A DNA stretch of 10,474 nucleotides. It comes from CAZXSK01 sp964642855. GTDB lineage: Bacteria; Planctomycetota; Phycisphaerae; SM23-33. A program made the position numbers and the translations under genes. The notes under the pieces are model-generated. The model saw only the letters and a program-made list of their open reading frames with translations, was not told the origin of the DNA and made no database searches. Of this stretch, positions 1-6,857 are shown one piece after another. Where the stretch lies: assembly GCA_964642855.1 (NCBI GenBank), contig CAZXSK010000092.1:1-10474 (forward strand). Direction: 5' to 3'. Every line of letters begins with the position of its first letter. The stretch's first letter is position 1.

Positions 1-2342
1 GGCTTGTAGCCGCGGATCTTCGCCTCGCGCGTCTTGGCGAACAGCTGGCGGATCAGGTCGAACACGCCGGTGTAGGTAGCCGGGTTGCTGCGCGGGGTCT
101 TGCCGATGGGCGACTGGTCGATCTCGATGACCTTGTCGATCCGCCGGACGCCGAGAATCTTGTCGTATTCGCCGGGCTTCTCGCGTGAGCTGTAGATGCG
201 ACGCTTCATCACGCGCAGGAGCGTCTGGTTGACCAGCGTGCTCTTGCCCGAGCCGGAAACGCCCGTCACGCAGATGATCCCGCCCAGCGGGAACCGGGCG
301 CTGATGTTCTTGAGGTTGTGCTCGCGACAGCCCCGGATCTCCAAGCACTTTTTCAGCAGGACCTTCCGCCGGCTGTCGGGCGGGTCGATGCGGAGTCTCC
401 CGGAGAGGTACTTGCCCGTCATCGACTCGTCGCAGGCTTCGATCTCGCCGACGGTGCCCTGGGCGATGATCTTCCCGCCGTGGCGTCCCGCCGCCGGGCC
501 GATGTCAATGACCTCGTCCGCCGCGCGGATGGTGTCTTCGTCGTGCTCGACGACGAGTACCGTGTTGCCGATGTCGCGCAGGTGCTGGAGGGTTCGGATG
601 AGTCGCTCGTTGTCGCGCTGGTGCAGGCCGATGGTCGGCTCGTCGAGCACGTAGCAGACGCCCACCAGTCCGCTGCCGACCTGCGTTGCCAGGCGGATGC
701 GCTGCGCCTCGCCGCCCGAGAGCGTCGCGCTGGTGCGGTTGAGGGTGATGTAGTCCAGCCCGACGTCGGCGAGGAAACTCAGCCGGTGACGGATCTCGCG
801 GAGGATCATCTCGGCGATCTGTGTGCGTTCCTCATCGAGCTGGAGATCGTTGATGAACTCCAGCGCGTCGGCGATCGACAGGCTGGTGACGTCGTCGATG
901 TTCTTCTCGCCGACCTTGACGGCCAGGGATGCCTGCTTGAGTCTTGCCCCGCCGCAGGTCTGGCAGGGGTTCTCGGACAGGTACCCGTGCAGGCGGGACT
1001 TCACGAACTCGCTGTCGGTGTTGTTCCAGCGGCGTTTGAGGTTGGGGATCACCCCTTCCCAGTCGCCGTCCGGGTCGCCATGCAGCAGGATGTCGCGCAT
1101 GGCCTTGGACAGCGCGTCGAACGGGTCGCCGGCTGAGACGTCGTACCGCCGGCAGAATTTGCGGATCTGGCGGTTGTAGTAGATGTTCATCCGCCGGCCG
1201 CCGTGGCGCCACGCGTCGATCGCGCCGCCCGAGAGCGTTTCCTTCACGTCCGGGACGATCAGTTCCGGGTCGAATTCCAGGATCGTGCCCAGCCCGTCGC
1301 AGTCGTCGCACGCGCCATAGGGCGAGTTGAAGCTGAACATCCGCGGCGAGAGCTCCGGCAACGACGCCTCGGGGTGCTCGGGGCAGGCGTAGGTGGCGCT
1401 GAACAGCCAGTCGGTCCAGCCGGCATATGGGTCGCCGTCGACGGGTTCGGGCTTCTCGGCCGGTTCGTAGGTGATGGTCACCAGTCCGTCGGCGAGTTCC
1501 AGCGCGGTCTCCAGGCTGTCGGACAGGCGAACGCGGATGGACTCCTTGAGCACCAGCCGGTCGACGATGACGTCGATATCGTGCTTGCGGTTCTTGTCCA
1601 GCTCGGGGAGGTCCTTGAGATCGTAGACGCGCCCGTCGACCCGGACCCGGACGAACCCCTCGCGCTGCACGTGCGAAAGCAACTCGCGGTGCTGCCCCTT
1701 CTGTCCGCGGACGACCGGCGCGAGCACCATGAACCGCGTGCCTTCCGGCAGCGCCAGAATCGCATCGACAATCTGGCTGACGGTCTGGCTGGTGATCTCC
1801 CGGCCACAGATCCAGCAGTGGGGGATGCCCGCCCGCGCGAACAGCAGCCGGAGGTAGTCGTAGATTTCCGTGACGGTCGCGACGGTGGACCGGGGGTTCG
1901 TGCCTCCCGCGCGCTGTTCGATGGCGACGGTGGGGGGCAGGCCCTCGATGTGCTCGACGTCGGGCTTGGAGAGCTGTTCGAGGAACTGGCGGGCGTAGGC
2001 GCTGAGGCTCTCGACGTATTTCCGCTGGCCTTCGGCGTAGAGGGTGTCGAAGGCCAGGGAACTCTTGCCGGAACCGCTCAGGCCGGTGATGACGACCAGC
2101 CGGTCGCGCGGGATGCGGATCGTGACGTTGCGGAGGTTGTGCTCCTTGGCGCCGACGACGACGATCTCGCGTGGGCCCTCCGCGGCGGGGGGCTTGGCGT
2201 AGCCGTCCGGGCCGGTGGCCACCGACGGGGCGCTGGCGGTCTTGCTGGCAGCGGCCTTGCGCGAAACCTTCCTGCTCTTGCGGCTGGTGGCCCGCTTGCC
2301 GGTGCGTTTGGAGACCCGGGTTGTCCCTTTGCTTTTTGCCAT
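1..2342 (-). CDS. uvrA: UvrA, excinuclease ABC subunit A (3' end outside window)
   Basis: UvrA is the dimeric ATPase that finds bulky DNA lesions and loads UvrB in nucleotide excision repair. About 780 codons are present and the last part of the protein runs off the left edge. Visible landmarks: first Walker A GLSGSGKSS (residues 87-95), the conserved block after it (LYAEGQRKYVESLSAYARQF), a first zinc module C320-x2-H323 ... C345-x2-C348, a CQTC pair, the ABC signature TLSGGEAQRIRL (around 540-551), Walker B LDEP with VVEHDED, and a second Walker A GVSGSGKST (K700). The sequence leaves the window just after SNPATYTGVF...RGYKP, so the third zinc module and second signature are not seen. The ATG at 2342 gives a Lys/Arg-rich tail of about 57 residues before the usual UvrA start (REIVVVGAKEHN). 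A strong promoter lies just upstream and no Shine-Dalgarno is visible, so a later GTG (residue 41) is a possible alternative start. I see no obvious LexA-type site. Confidence 0.97.
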   Translation of the reverse strand, partial: MAKSKGTTRVSKRTGKRATSRKSRKVSRKAAASKTASAPSVATGPDGYAKPPAAEGPREIVVVGAKEHNLRNVTIRIPRDRLVVITGLSGSGKSSLAFDTLYAEGQRKYVESLSAYARQFLEQLSKPDVEHIEGLPPTVAIEQRAGGTNPRSTVATVTEIYDYLRLLFARAGIPHCWICGREITSQTVSQIVDAILALPEGTRFMVLAPVVRGQKGQHRELLSHVQREGFVRVRVDGRVYDLKDLPELDKNRKHDIDVIVDRLVLKESIRVRLSDSLETALELADGLVTITYEPAEKPEPVDGDPYAGWTDWLFSATYACPEHPEASLPELSPRMFSFNSPYGACDDCDGLGTILEFDPELIVPDVKETLSGGAIDAWRHGGRRMNIYYNRQIRKFCRRYDVSAGDPFDALSKAMRDILLHGDPDGDWEGVIPNLKRRWNNTDSEFVKSRLHGYLSENPCQTCGGARLKQASLAVKVGEKNIDDVTSLSIADALEFINDLQLDEERTQIAEMILREIRHRLSFLADVGLDYITLNRTSATLSGGEAQRIRLATQVGSGLVGVCYVLDEPTIGLHQRDNERLIRTLQHLRDIGNTVLVVEHDEDTIRAADEVIDIGPAAGRHGGKIIAQGTVGEIEACDESMTGKYLSGRLRIDPPDSRRKVLLKKCLEIRGCREHNLKNISARFPLGGIICVTGVSGSGKSTLVNQTLLRVMKRRIYSSREKPGEYDKILGVRRIDKVIEIDQSPIGKTPRSNPATYTGVFDLIRQLFAKTREAKIRGYK

Positions 2343-2358
2343 GGGTGCAGAAACCCTG

Positions 2359-2387
2359 ATTATACGAACGGGGGGCGAAGGCTACAA
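2359..2387 (-). promoter_or_regulatory. Sigma70-type promoter of uvrA
   Basis: Read leftward, a -35 of TTGTAG (2387-2382), a 17-base spacer and a perfect -10 TATAAT (2364-2359) stand in front of uvrA. The predicted transcript start is near 2352, leaving only about 10 untranslated bases before the ATG at 2342, with no purine-rich ribosome site in them. Confidence 0.7.
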
Positions 2388-2500
2388 GATACCGTCGCGA
2401 GGCGGGCCTGGGATTTGCGGCATATTTCAGCCATTGACGCAGCCACCGACCGCGTAAAGCGGCTGGGCTTGAGCAAGGTAAGCCACTTTTACGTATAGGC

Positions 2501-4012
2501 TTACTTCTCCTTCGGTTCCTGCCGCTGGGAGATCTGCACCTGCTCGCCCCACAGGTGGGGCAGGGAGGCTTCGGTTTCCGGGTCGTCGAGTGAGCCGCTG
2601 GCCGTCCGGCCGTGTGTGCCTTCCACCTTCGACCACGAAGTGACGGTCATCTCCAGCCTCTCGCCGACGCGGACCTTGGCGGCCTCCAGCAGCTTGCGGT
2701 CCTTCATCGCCAGGACATGCACGACGGCCTGTCCGCCGGCCAGGGCTTTGGCGTCCGGTCCCGTGAGCTTGCCCACGCGGAGCTTCATCACGTAGTCGGG
2801 GTAGTCGGCATCGGTCCGGGGGCGGGGGGAGATCTCCTCGACCACCCCGGCCGCCCGGGCGCTTGCGATGTCGTCGCCCGGATCCGACGCCCCGCCCGGG
2901 AGCGTCGCCTTCCGCCAGGTGTCGGTCAGCAGCGAGCGGGTGACGAAGGTCCAGACCACCACCCGCCGGCCCTGCAGATAGCCCTTGGACCGTTCCAGCC
3001 GGGCAAGCTCGACCGGCACGGTGGGCCCCAGGCCCGACTGGCAGAGGTACGTCAGCGGCATGCCGATGTGCCGGGCAACGTGGGCGGGCAGGTGCCCCTC
3101 GAGATGCATGTTGTACATCGAGAAGCTGTCGCCCGTAAGGATCACCGGCGAGTCATCCACGCTCTGGTACGTCTGGCCGGTGTCCTGGCGGACGACGATC
3201 CGGACGTGATCGGCCTTGTGGCCGTCGGTGCGGGTGTGCTCGCGGGTGGCGTAGGCGATGCGCTCGTCCTGGTCGGGGATGAAGTCGTAGCGCGCGAGAC
3301 GCTCGGCGATGGCAGCCGCTGCCAGACGGGCTCCGCGGTTGCGCCAATGGCTGTCACGGTCGTAGTACAGCGGCTGGGTGTCGTCCTGCTGTCTCCGGCG
3401 AGCCATCACGCGATGCAGATCGACGACCTCCACGCCGTCTTCCAGCAGTTGGAGCATGAACTTCTTGACGGCCAGGTTGGGCGACAGGCCGTCGGGGACG
3501 CGGTCGCAGAGATAGTCGGGATAGACCGAGAGCTTGTCGGGAACGAGCACCAGGATCAGATCAATATTCCTCTCGCGGAGCTGCTCGTGGAGATCGACGA
3601 TCACCTCGCGCGGGTGGACCGCACTGCGCGTGGGGACCTCGTCGGCAAGCATCAGCCGGACCGCCTTGCCCTGGAAGACGAAGTTCTCCTTCGCGGGCCA
3701 AGGCCATTTGCCCTGGATCGCCTCGCGGACGCCCGCCCGGAAGGGGGCGAGGTCCTCGGCCCAGGCGTTCCATCCGCCGGCCTGGTTGAGTTCGGCGCGG
3801 GCCTGCCTGATTGCCTGCTCGATGTCCCGCTGCCGGGCACCGGTGGCCGCTGATTCGATGCTTGCCGAGGCGGGATCTGCATGGGCGGGGTCACGGTTGC
3901 TTGTATCCTTCGCGGCTGGCGCGTTGGAATCATCGGGGCGATTGGCTTCCGGCGAGTCGGGCGAGTTGCAGGCGAGGGGTAGGAGGGCAAGCAGCAAAGC
4001 GGCGAGTTTCAT
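2501..4012 (-). CDS. AlgX/AlgJ-like SGNH-hydrolase lipoprotein (probable polysaccharide O-acetylation or esterase)
   Basis: A 503-residue exported protein of the SGNH superfamily, closest in motif pattern to the AlgX/AlgJ group, which moves acetyl groups onto exopolysaccharide outside the cytoplasm. The start chosen is the ATG at 4012, because AAGGAA stands 5-10 bases upstream and the protein then begins directly with a signal peptide, MKLAALLLALLPLAC, giving lipidation at Cys15 (the -3 position is Pro, so the lipobox is imperfect). An Ala/Pro/Asp-rich linker follows to about residue 60. The catalytic set is visible: D220-S-H222-W (the family's DxHW block) and G294-D-S296-F-S (nucleophile Ser296). 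Residues from about 390 form a C-terminal domain with VVEEISPRP and MKDRKLLEAAKVRVGERL, which I associate with planctomycete AlgX-like proteins. No MBOAT acyl donor (AlgI type) or polysaccharide genes are visible nearby, so the substrate cannot be named. It lies 158 bases upstream of uvrA, which has its own promoter. Confidence 0.8.
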   Translation of the reverse strand: MKLAALLLALLPLACNSPDSPEANRPDDSNAPAAKDTSNRDPAHADPASASIESAATGARQRDIEQAIRQARAELNQAGGWNAWAEDLAPFRAGVREAIQGKWPWPAKENFVFQGKAVRLMLADEVPTRSAVHPREVIVDLHEQLRERNIDLILVLVPDKLSVYPDYLCDRVPDGLSPNLAVKKFMLQLLEDGVEVVDLHRVMARRRQQDDTQPLYYDRDSHWRNRGARLAAAAIAERLARYDFIPDQDERIAYATREHTRTDGHKADHVRIVVRQDTGQTYQSVDDSPVILTGDSFSMYNMHLEGHLPAHVARHIGMPLTYLCQSGLGPTVPVELARLERSKGYLQGRRVVVWTFVTRSLLTDTWRKATLPGGASDPGDDIASARAAGVVEEISPRPRTDADYPDYVMKLRVGKLTGPDAKALAGGQAVVHVLAMKDRKLLEAAKVRVGERLEMTVTSWSKVEGTHGRTASGSLDDPETEASLPHLWGEQVQISQRQEPKEK

Positions 4013-4216
4013 GCGGTTTCCTTCGAACGTCGCGGACATGGCAACCTCGGATCGCCCCCGGCCGGTGGGCTTCCGGGATGTGCAACCCGTCTGCGCGCGA
4101 AAAGTCCCGCTCAGGGATTGAGCAAGGGGACGGGAAACAGCGGGGAATGACTCAGCGGGCCTGAACTGGACGCCAGGAACGCTGACCGGGTCGCCGGAGC
4201 AGCTTCTCGGGCGTTG

Positions 4217-4576
4217 CTAGGCGTTGCCTTCTGCTTCGTCCTCCGCCTCGGCCAGTTGCAGCGTCGCCAGGGCGGTGGCGATGTCGTTGGTGAAGTCGAA
4301 GATCTTGTCCAGCCCGGTCACCAGGAACACGCCCCAGACCTGTGTGTTGACGTCGCAGAGCACGAGGCGCTTGTCGTTGGAGGCCACCGCCTTGCGAAGG
4401 CGGAGCAACTGAGAGACGTTGGAGCTGTTGATGAACCCGACGGCCGAGAAGTTCAGCACCACGTCGACCGGTTCGCTTTCGATGCTCTCCATCAGGGAGG
4501 TCAGTTCATCCGTGAACTGTGGGTCATCGCCCAACTCCGCGACGGTGATCTCGTCCGACCAGTTCTGAATAGCCAT
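4217..4576 (-). CDS. STAS-domain protein, anti-sigma-factor-antagonist type
   Basis: A 119-residue cytoplasmic protein that is essentially one STAS domain, the fold of SpoIIAA/RsbV anti-anti-sigma factors. The pattern DVVLNFSAVGFINSSNVSQLL (residues 38-58) matches the family's D-x-S-x-V-x-F-I-D-S-S-G-L block, with the phosphorylatable serine position kept (Ser51/Ser52) but Asp and Gly on either side both replaced by Asn (N50-SS-N53). The strand LVLCDVNTQVWGVFLVTGL and the ending KIFDFTNDIATALATL also fit a STAS fold. The tail is acidic. The ATG at 4576 is preferred over an upstream in-frame ATG because AAAGGA lies 8-9 bases before it and the promoter ends at about 4605. No HATPase_c kinase (RsbW/SpoIIAB) or PP2C phosphatase is in the window, so its partners must be encoded elsewhere. 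It could equally serve a non-sigma partner-switching pathway. Confidence 0.82.
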   Translation of the reverse strand: MAIQNWSDEITVAELGDDPQFTDELTSLMESIESEPVDVVLNFSAVGFINSSNVSQLLRLRKAVASNDKRLVLCDVNTQVWGVFLVTGLDKIFDFTNDIATALATLQLAEAEDEAEGNA

Positions 4577-4604
4577 GAGCGAATTCCTTTCCGATGACCA
4601 CCTG

Positions 4605-4633
4605 AGGGTATCGAATGCCCCGGCGCGGGTCAA
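4605..4633 (-). promoter_or_regulatory. Probable promoter of the STAS gene
   Basis: Read leftward: TTGACC (4633-4628), 17-base spacer, TACCCT (4610-4605). The -35 matches five of six consensus bases and the -10 three of six. The predicted leader of about 20 bases contains the AAAGGA ribosome site, consistent with the ATG at 4576. Confidence 0.5.
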
Positions 4634-4705
4634 TCGCAATACGACGTGAAAACTTCCCGGGCCTCACGATCCGGCCTCTGTGTAAGTCTAGTCGGCAGAA
4701 CCGCC

Positions 4706-4743
4706 AAAAGACTTAGGCGCCGTTCGTAATGAGTCAGCGCCTA
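4706..4743 (-). terminator. Possible terminator of the RNase HII-like gene
   Basis: Read leftward, TAGGCGC (4743-4737) can pair perfectly with GCGCCTA (4720-4714) across a 16-base loop that contains the gene's stop codon, and the stem is followed by AGTCTTTT (4713-4706). The long loop and mixed tail make this a moderate candidate. A second nested inverted repeat, AAGTCT/AGACTT with ends at 4684 and 4714, overlaps it. Confidence 0.35.
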
Positions 4744-5699
4744 CGGAAGATCAGCGTCTCATCGACGGCCAGTCGCTGGGCGTGGGGCTGGATTTCCTTC
4801 CAGAACCTCCTGCCGTCGGTGGAATATCCGGCCGTTGGCTTGACCTGCGGGACCTGACGGGTCCAGAACCCGTTGAGCAACTCCATGAACAGTTCCCGCA
4901 CGTACTTGCTCGTCATCGACGCCAGCGCCACCGGCAGGTGGTGCCCGTCGCCCTTGACCACGAAGCTGACGTCTGCCTGTCGGTCGACGTCGGTGAGCAG
5001 GTAGCGGCTGCACCGGTTGGTCTCGTCGAGTACCTTCAGCGAGGTCTCGGGCAGGATCTGTCGAAGCAAGGGAACGTAGCGCATTTTGCCCCCCTGGCGG
5101 TCGACGAGGATTCGCATCGGGCCCGGCCCGGCCGATCGCCAGAGGTCTACCAGCAGGCGGGAGGTCACGCTCAGCAGCATGGTCGACTTGTTGTTGGTCG
5201 CCCGGACGATGCGATTGAACTCACCGGCCAGTACGGGCTGGCACTGCAGCCGGTGCATTCGCATGCCGGCCTTGCGCAGCGCGACCGAAAGTGCGTTGAC
5301 GGCGAAGCGCACGCTCTGTTCGTCCAGGCAGCAGGGGATGGCCAGATCCCGCTGGCGGTACCAGGGGTACGGCGTGAGATGCTCGCAGACGTGCGGGCAG
5401 AGGATGGTCAGCAGGTCCTCCAGGCGGGCGGGGGCATGACCCATCGCGCCGACCGCCGAGAGTACCGCGCGCTCCAAGTGCTCAAGTCCGGCGGGGTTCT
5501 GGCGCGAATAGAGCTTCTTGCTGTCGTTGATGGCGATGCGGAAGCGTTTTCTGCCCGGCCTGCGGGAGACCACATGCGCCAGCTTGCCCCAGAGATTGGC
5601 CTCGCCCTGGTCGTCGGGGACCTCCATCGCGGCCAGGGAGACCACCAGCGGACCGACCACCGGCCCGAGTCCCGCCTCGTCGATTCCCGCTACGATCAT
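4734..5699 (-). CDS. Divergent RNase HII-like ribonuclease with a large internal insert
   Basis: A 321-residue protein of the RNase HII/HIII superfamily, which cuts RNA embedded in or hybridised to DNA. It opens with MIVAGIDEAGLGPVVGPLVV, the family's first motif with catalytic Asp7 and Glu8, followed by NDSKKL (58-63; family DSKKL). The remaining acidic residues of a DEDD site are visible as ILVD200RQGG and KGD251GHHLPVALASMTSKYVREL, and GYST (291-294) matches the family's GYgT. Two departures stand out: the GRG motif is GLG (Leu11), and about 100 extra residues (roughly 65-190) sit between DSKKL and the third Asp. Length therefore exceeds ordinary RNase HII (about 200-220), while the N-terminal TBP-like domain of RNase HIII is missing. 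The start at 5699 is supported by GGAG seven bases upstream; an in-frame ATG at 5777 would place the TATAAT box inside the gene. A stand-alone replacement for RNase HII is plausible, but whether it cuts single ribonucleotides is unknown. Confidence 0.82.
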   Translation of the reverse strand: MIVAGIDEAGLGPVVGPLVVSLAAMEVPDDQGEANLWGKLAHVVSRRPGRKRFRIAINDSKKLYSRQNPAGLEHLERAVLSAVGAMGHAPARLEDLLTILCPHVCEHLTPYPWYRQRDLAIPCCLDEQSVRFAVNALSVALRKAGMRMHRLQCQPVLAGEFNRIVRATNNKSTMLLSVTSRLLVDLWRSAGPGPMRILVDRQGGKMRYVPLLRQILPETSLKVLDETNRCSRYLLTDVDRQADVSFVVKGDGHHLPVALASMTSKYVRELFMELLNGFWTRQVPQVKPTAGYSTDGRRFWKEIQPHAQRLAVDETLIFRRR

Positions 5700-5735
5700 G
5701 CCACCGCTCCAAAGGAATGCCTCGAAGACGGGCGG

Positions 5736-5741
5736 ATTATA
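5736..5741 (-). promoter_or_regulatory. -10 box of the RNase HII-like gene
   Basis: A perfect TATAAT read leftward (5741-5736), within the 12-mer GTCTATAATCCG that recurs exactly in front of the TolC-family gene. No good -35 is seen at 15-19 bases upstream; that area is instead a GC palindrome (5753-5764). The predicted leader of about 30 bases holds the GGAG ribosome site for the start at 5699. Confidence 0.55.
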
Positions 5742-5752
5742 GACGATCGCGC

Positions 5753-5764
5753 CGCCGCGCGGCG
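5753..5764. repeat. 12-base perfect GC palindrome in the divergent control region
   Basis: CGCCGCGCGGCG is its own reverse complement and occupies the expected -35 area of the leftward promoter, between two divergent genes. It may be an operator, but short GC palindromes occur by chance in GC-rich DNA. Confidence 0.3.
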
Positions 5765-5833
5765 AGAAATCCTGCACCTTCTCCGCCCGGCCCGCCGAAT
5801 TGAGTAGGGGTATCCATCGAGAAAGGATCCGCT

Positions 5834-6703
5834 ATCAAGCGATACGTACGCATTCTGGCAGTCCTGCTGGCCGTGGGAGTCATGGTCGTGGGCATCTGGT
5901 GGCGCGGCGAGCAGATGCGATCCCGCTCCGAACGCAACCGTGCCGACCAGTTGCAGGAGCTCGAGCAGTCGCTGCTGGAGGAACTGCGTCGCAGGCCTCT
6001 GTTTCGTACCACGGCTACGGGGTATGTCGCGGCTTCGATCGACGCGGTCAACAAGTTCCTCGCTCCGGCCCGGGAGTCGAAGGTCGACCTGCTGGAGGTG
6101 TACCGCCGGGCCAGCGACCAGCCCGATACGGTGAGGGTGTCGCTGGCATACATGCTGGCCGTCGACCGGCCGGAGGAGTATCTCTCCCTGGCCGAATCGC
6201 GCGAGCAGGTTGCCGACCCCGAAGAGGTCGTGCTCTGGATCCATCTGATGAGCCTGACCGGTTCGGACAGCAGGCTCTCGCCGGAATTCCCCGACCGCCT
6301 GCCGCCGCTGATCATGCAGTCCGGCACGCCGCCGGGGCTTTGGTACGCTTCGCGCAGGTACCAGCAGGCCGGTGCGGACGACAGTGCCCGCCAGCTCTGG
6401 CTGGAGCTGCTGAAATCGAAGGGCTACTACGGCGCCCAGGCCGCCCGCAGGCTCGCCGAAACCGACGAGCACCGGGACCGGGCGATGGCTTACCTGCGGA
6501 AACTCGCCGACTCCGACGATCCCGACAAGGCCCGGGAAGGACTGCTCGGACTGGCTGAAGCGCACGGTGGCCGCGACTGGCCGGAGTACCGCGCCTTCCG
6601 CGTGCTGGATTCCCCGGAAAACGCCCTCGCTCTGCGGACCCGTCTTGATTACGAACAGAGCCGCCCGCCCGTCGACGACCCGAACGGGGCAGGTGTGCAG
6701 TGA
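5834..6703 (+). CDS. Membrane-anchored helical protein of unknown function, apparent AUC start
   Basis: I do not recognise this 289-residue protein. From the proposed start it begins with a basic stretch (KRYVR) and a single hydrophobic segment ILAVLLAVGVMVVGIWW (residues 7-23), then RGEQMRSRSERNRADQL, suggesting one N-terminal membrane anchor. The rest looks like paired amphipathic helices (for example AYMLAVDRPEEYLSLAES, WYASRRYQQAGADDSARQLW, AARRLAETDEHRDRAMAYL), reminiscent of a TPR/alpha-solenoid scaffold, with no catalytic motif. The frame has a stop at 5801-5803 and no ATG, GTG or TTG until GTG 5873. That GTG would cut the membrane segment in half and lacks a ribosome site. ATC at 5834 has AAAGGA (5822-5827) six bases upstream. 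A second ATC at 5816 with AGGGG ahead is less likely. It diverges from the RNase HII-like gene; tolC-like follows 154 bases downstream with its own promoter. Confidence 0.75.
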   Translation: MKRYVRILAVLLAVGVMVVGIWWRGEQMRSRSERNRADQLQELEQSLLEELRRRPLFRTTATGYVAASIDAVNKFLAPARESKVDLLEVYRRASDQPDTVRVSLAYMLAVDRPEEYLSLAESREQVADPEEVVLWIHLMSLTGSDSRLSPEFPDRLPPLIMQSGTPPGLWYASRRYQQAGADDSARQLWLELLKSKGYYGAQAARRLAETDEHRDRAMAYLRKLADSDDPDKAREGLLGLAEAHGGRDWPEYRAFRVLDSPENALALRTRLDYEQSRPPVDDPNGAGVQ

Positions 6704-6763
6704 CCCGGGCCAATTCCTTGCAGAACCCGGCCGGCCGCTTCCGATGTAGCCAATACGGGCAGT

Positions 6764-6787
6764 GGCAGGCAGCGTTCGCAGCCTGCC
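6764..6787 (+). repeat. Intergenic hairpin after the membrane-protein gene
   Basis: GGCAGGC (6764-6770) and GCCTGCC (6781-6787) form a perfect 7-base stem around a 10-base loop whose GCG and CGC may pair further. No immediate T-run follows (GGGTTTCTC comes some 20 bases later), so it may stabilise or end the upstream transcript without being a classical terminator. Its GGCAGG/CCTGCC core recurs after two other genes in this window. Confidence 0.45.
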
Positions 6788-6821
6788 GGCGGGCACGCGG
6801 GTTTCTCTCGTTCCTGCAAGC

Positions 6822-6849
6822 TTGCATTGAGTCTGCCCCAGTCTATAAT
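6822..6849 (+). promoter_or_regulatory. Promoter of the TolC-family gene
   Basis: A perfect -10 TATAAT (6844-6849) lies only eight bases before the ATG at 6858; TTGCAT (6822-6827) with a 16-base spacer is a weak -35. Transcription should begin about at the start codon, implying a leaderless mRNA. GAGG at 6852-6855 could serve only the second ATG at 6861, if transcription began far enough upstream. Confidence 0.6.
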
Positions 6850-6857
6850 CCGAGGCC

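Noticed and set aside
2450..2465. CCGC/GCGG mini-stem between the AlgX-like gene and uvrA
   Set aside because: Four-base stem without a T-run; chance in GC-rich DNA.
1203..2498. Long rightward open frame (431 codons) opposite uvrA
   Set aside because: The opposite strand is unmistakable UvrA; the predicted peptide is an Arg/Gly/Asp/Val-rich shadow with no motif.
2612..3853. Rightward open frame of 413 codons opposite the AlgX-like gene
   Set aside because: The opposite strand carries a signal peptide and SGNH motifs; this frame shows none and no ribosome site.
4100..4117. TCCC/GGGA hairpin followed by CTTTT, read leftward between the STAS and AlgX-like genes
   Set aside because: The stem is only four bases, too weak to call a terminator. 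The rest of 4013-4216 shows no gene and no clear promoter.
4782..5807. Rightward open frame of 341 codons opposite the RNase HII-like gene
   Set aside because: The leftward frame has the full DEDD motif set; this one is a shadow.
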